A DNA stretch of 64,000 nt, from contig NZ_CP090836.1 in NCBI RefSeq assembly GCF_021491915.1, positions 124,001 to 188,000 of the forward strand. The letters are read 5' to 3'. The notes under the pieces were generated by a model that had not been told where the DNA came from, did not search any database, and was given only the letters and a program-made list of their open reading frames with translations. A program made the position numbers and the translations under genes. The DNA is from Paracoccus everestensis. GTDB taxonomy: Bacteria > Pseudomonadota > Alphaproteobacteria > Rhodobacterales > Rhodobacteraceae. Shown one piece after another: positions 63,943-64,000 of the stretch; the stretch's first letter is position 1, and every line of letters starts with the position of its first letter.

Positions 63943-64000
63943 GAGGGCCTCCGGCTGTCTTTCCCGCGTCATATCCCGTTGCGGCGCGGCCCGCGACCCC

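Overview
The window is high-GC, gene-dense chromosomal DNA from an alphaproteobacterium. The gene order regB / senC / regA / hvrA, the secB–fxsA–Tim44–Smr block, the tsaE–kinase–nucleotidyltransferase–addBA–trxA–hslV block and the glcDEF–glcC set are typical of Rhodobacteraceae. Paracoccus or a close relative is the best guess, inferred from gene order and protein content only. No phage, IS element, CRISPR array, rRNA or tRNA was recognised. Almost all coding strands are tightly packed, and there is no gene-free stretch longer than about 300 bases.

Layout. (1) 1–8754: a ferric-siderophore uptake locus with two FecCD permeases, a binding protein, a TonB-dependent receptor and an AraC regulator. 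Its siderophore-interacting (ferric reductase) gene is broken by an out-of-frame internal deletion. An ABC exporter follows. (2) 8870–13980: glycolate oxidase glcDEF with its divergent GntR regulator, followed by a decayed C-terminal scrap of glycerate 2-kinase. (3) 13977–14125: a candidate small RNA or structured leader with a three-way-junction fold, in front of a Crp/Fnr gene. (4) 14858–23864: a branched-chain-type (Liv) ABC transporter operon carrying two acyl/aryl-CoA ligases, with a divergent LysR gene and a T-N11-A operator between them. (5) 23845–25644: an animal-type haem peroxidase with two unusual inverted repeats upstream. (6) 25900–33965: a seven-gene, mostly translationally coupled catabolic operon (TRAP transporter, IclR regulator, thiolase, CoA ligase, double-PPC-domain protein, SDR dehydrogenase) of unknown substrate. 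(7) 34188–41194: a 5-oxoproline-type (pxp/kip/ycs) cluster with a fused PxpB-PxpC, a biotin carboxylase–BCCP fusion, a DUF1445 protein, an Nramp-fold transporter lacking the metal-binding motifs, and a divergent GntR regulator. (8) 41200–45886: a PAS protein, the RegB/RegA redox two-component system, the SenC copper chaperone and an HvrA-like H-NS protein. (9) 45929–64000: housekeeping genes (HD hydrolase, SecB, FxsA, Tim44-like, Smr, serine hydrolase lipoprotein, HslUV, thioredoxin, AddAB, the MurU/AmgK-type recycling pair fused to TsaE, DapB).

How the parts work together. The left part handles iron acquisition and glycolate oxidation. The middle is a run of self-contained import-plus-activation modules: ABC transporter with ligases, TRAP with ligase and thiolase, and Nramp-fold carrier with oxoprolinase. 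Each has its own local regulator and, in most cases, a visible palindromic operator in the divergent promoter. The right part is redox control and core maintenance. The best candidates for something undescribed are the structured RNA near 14,000, the TRAP/CoA-ligase/PPC operon, and the metal-site-less Nramp carrier in the 5-oxoproline cluster.
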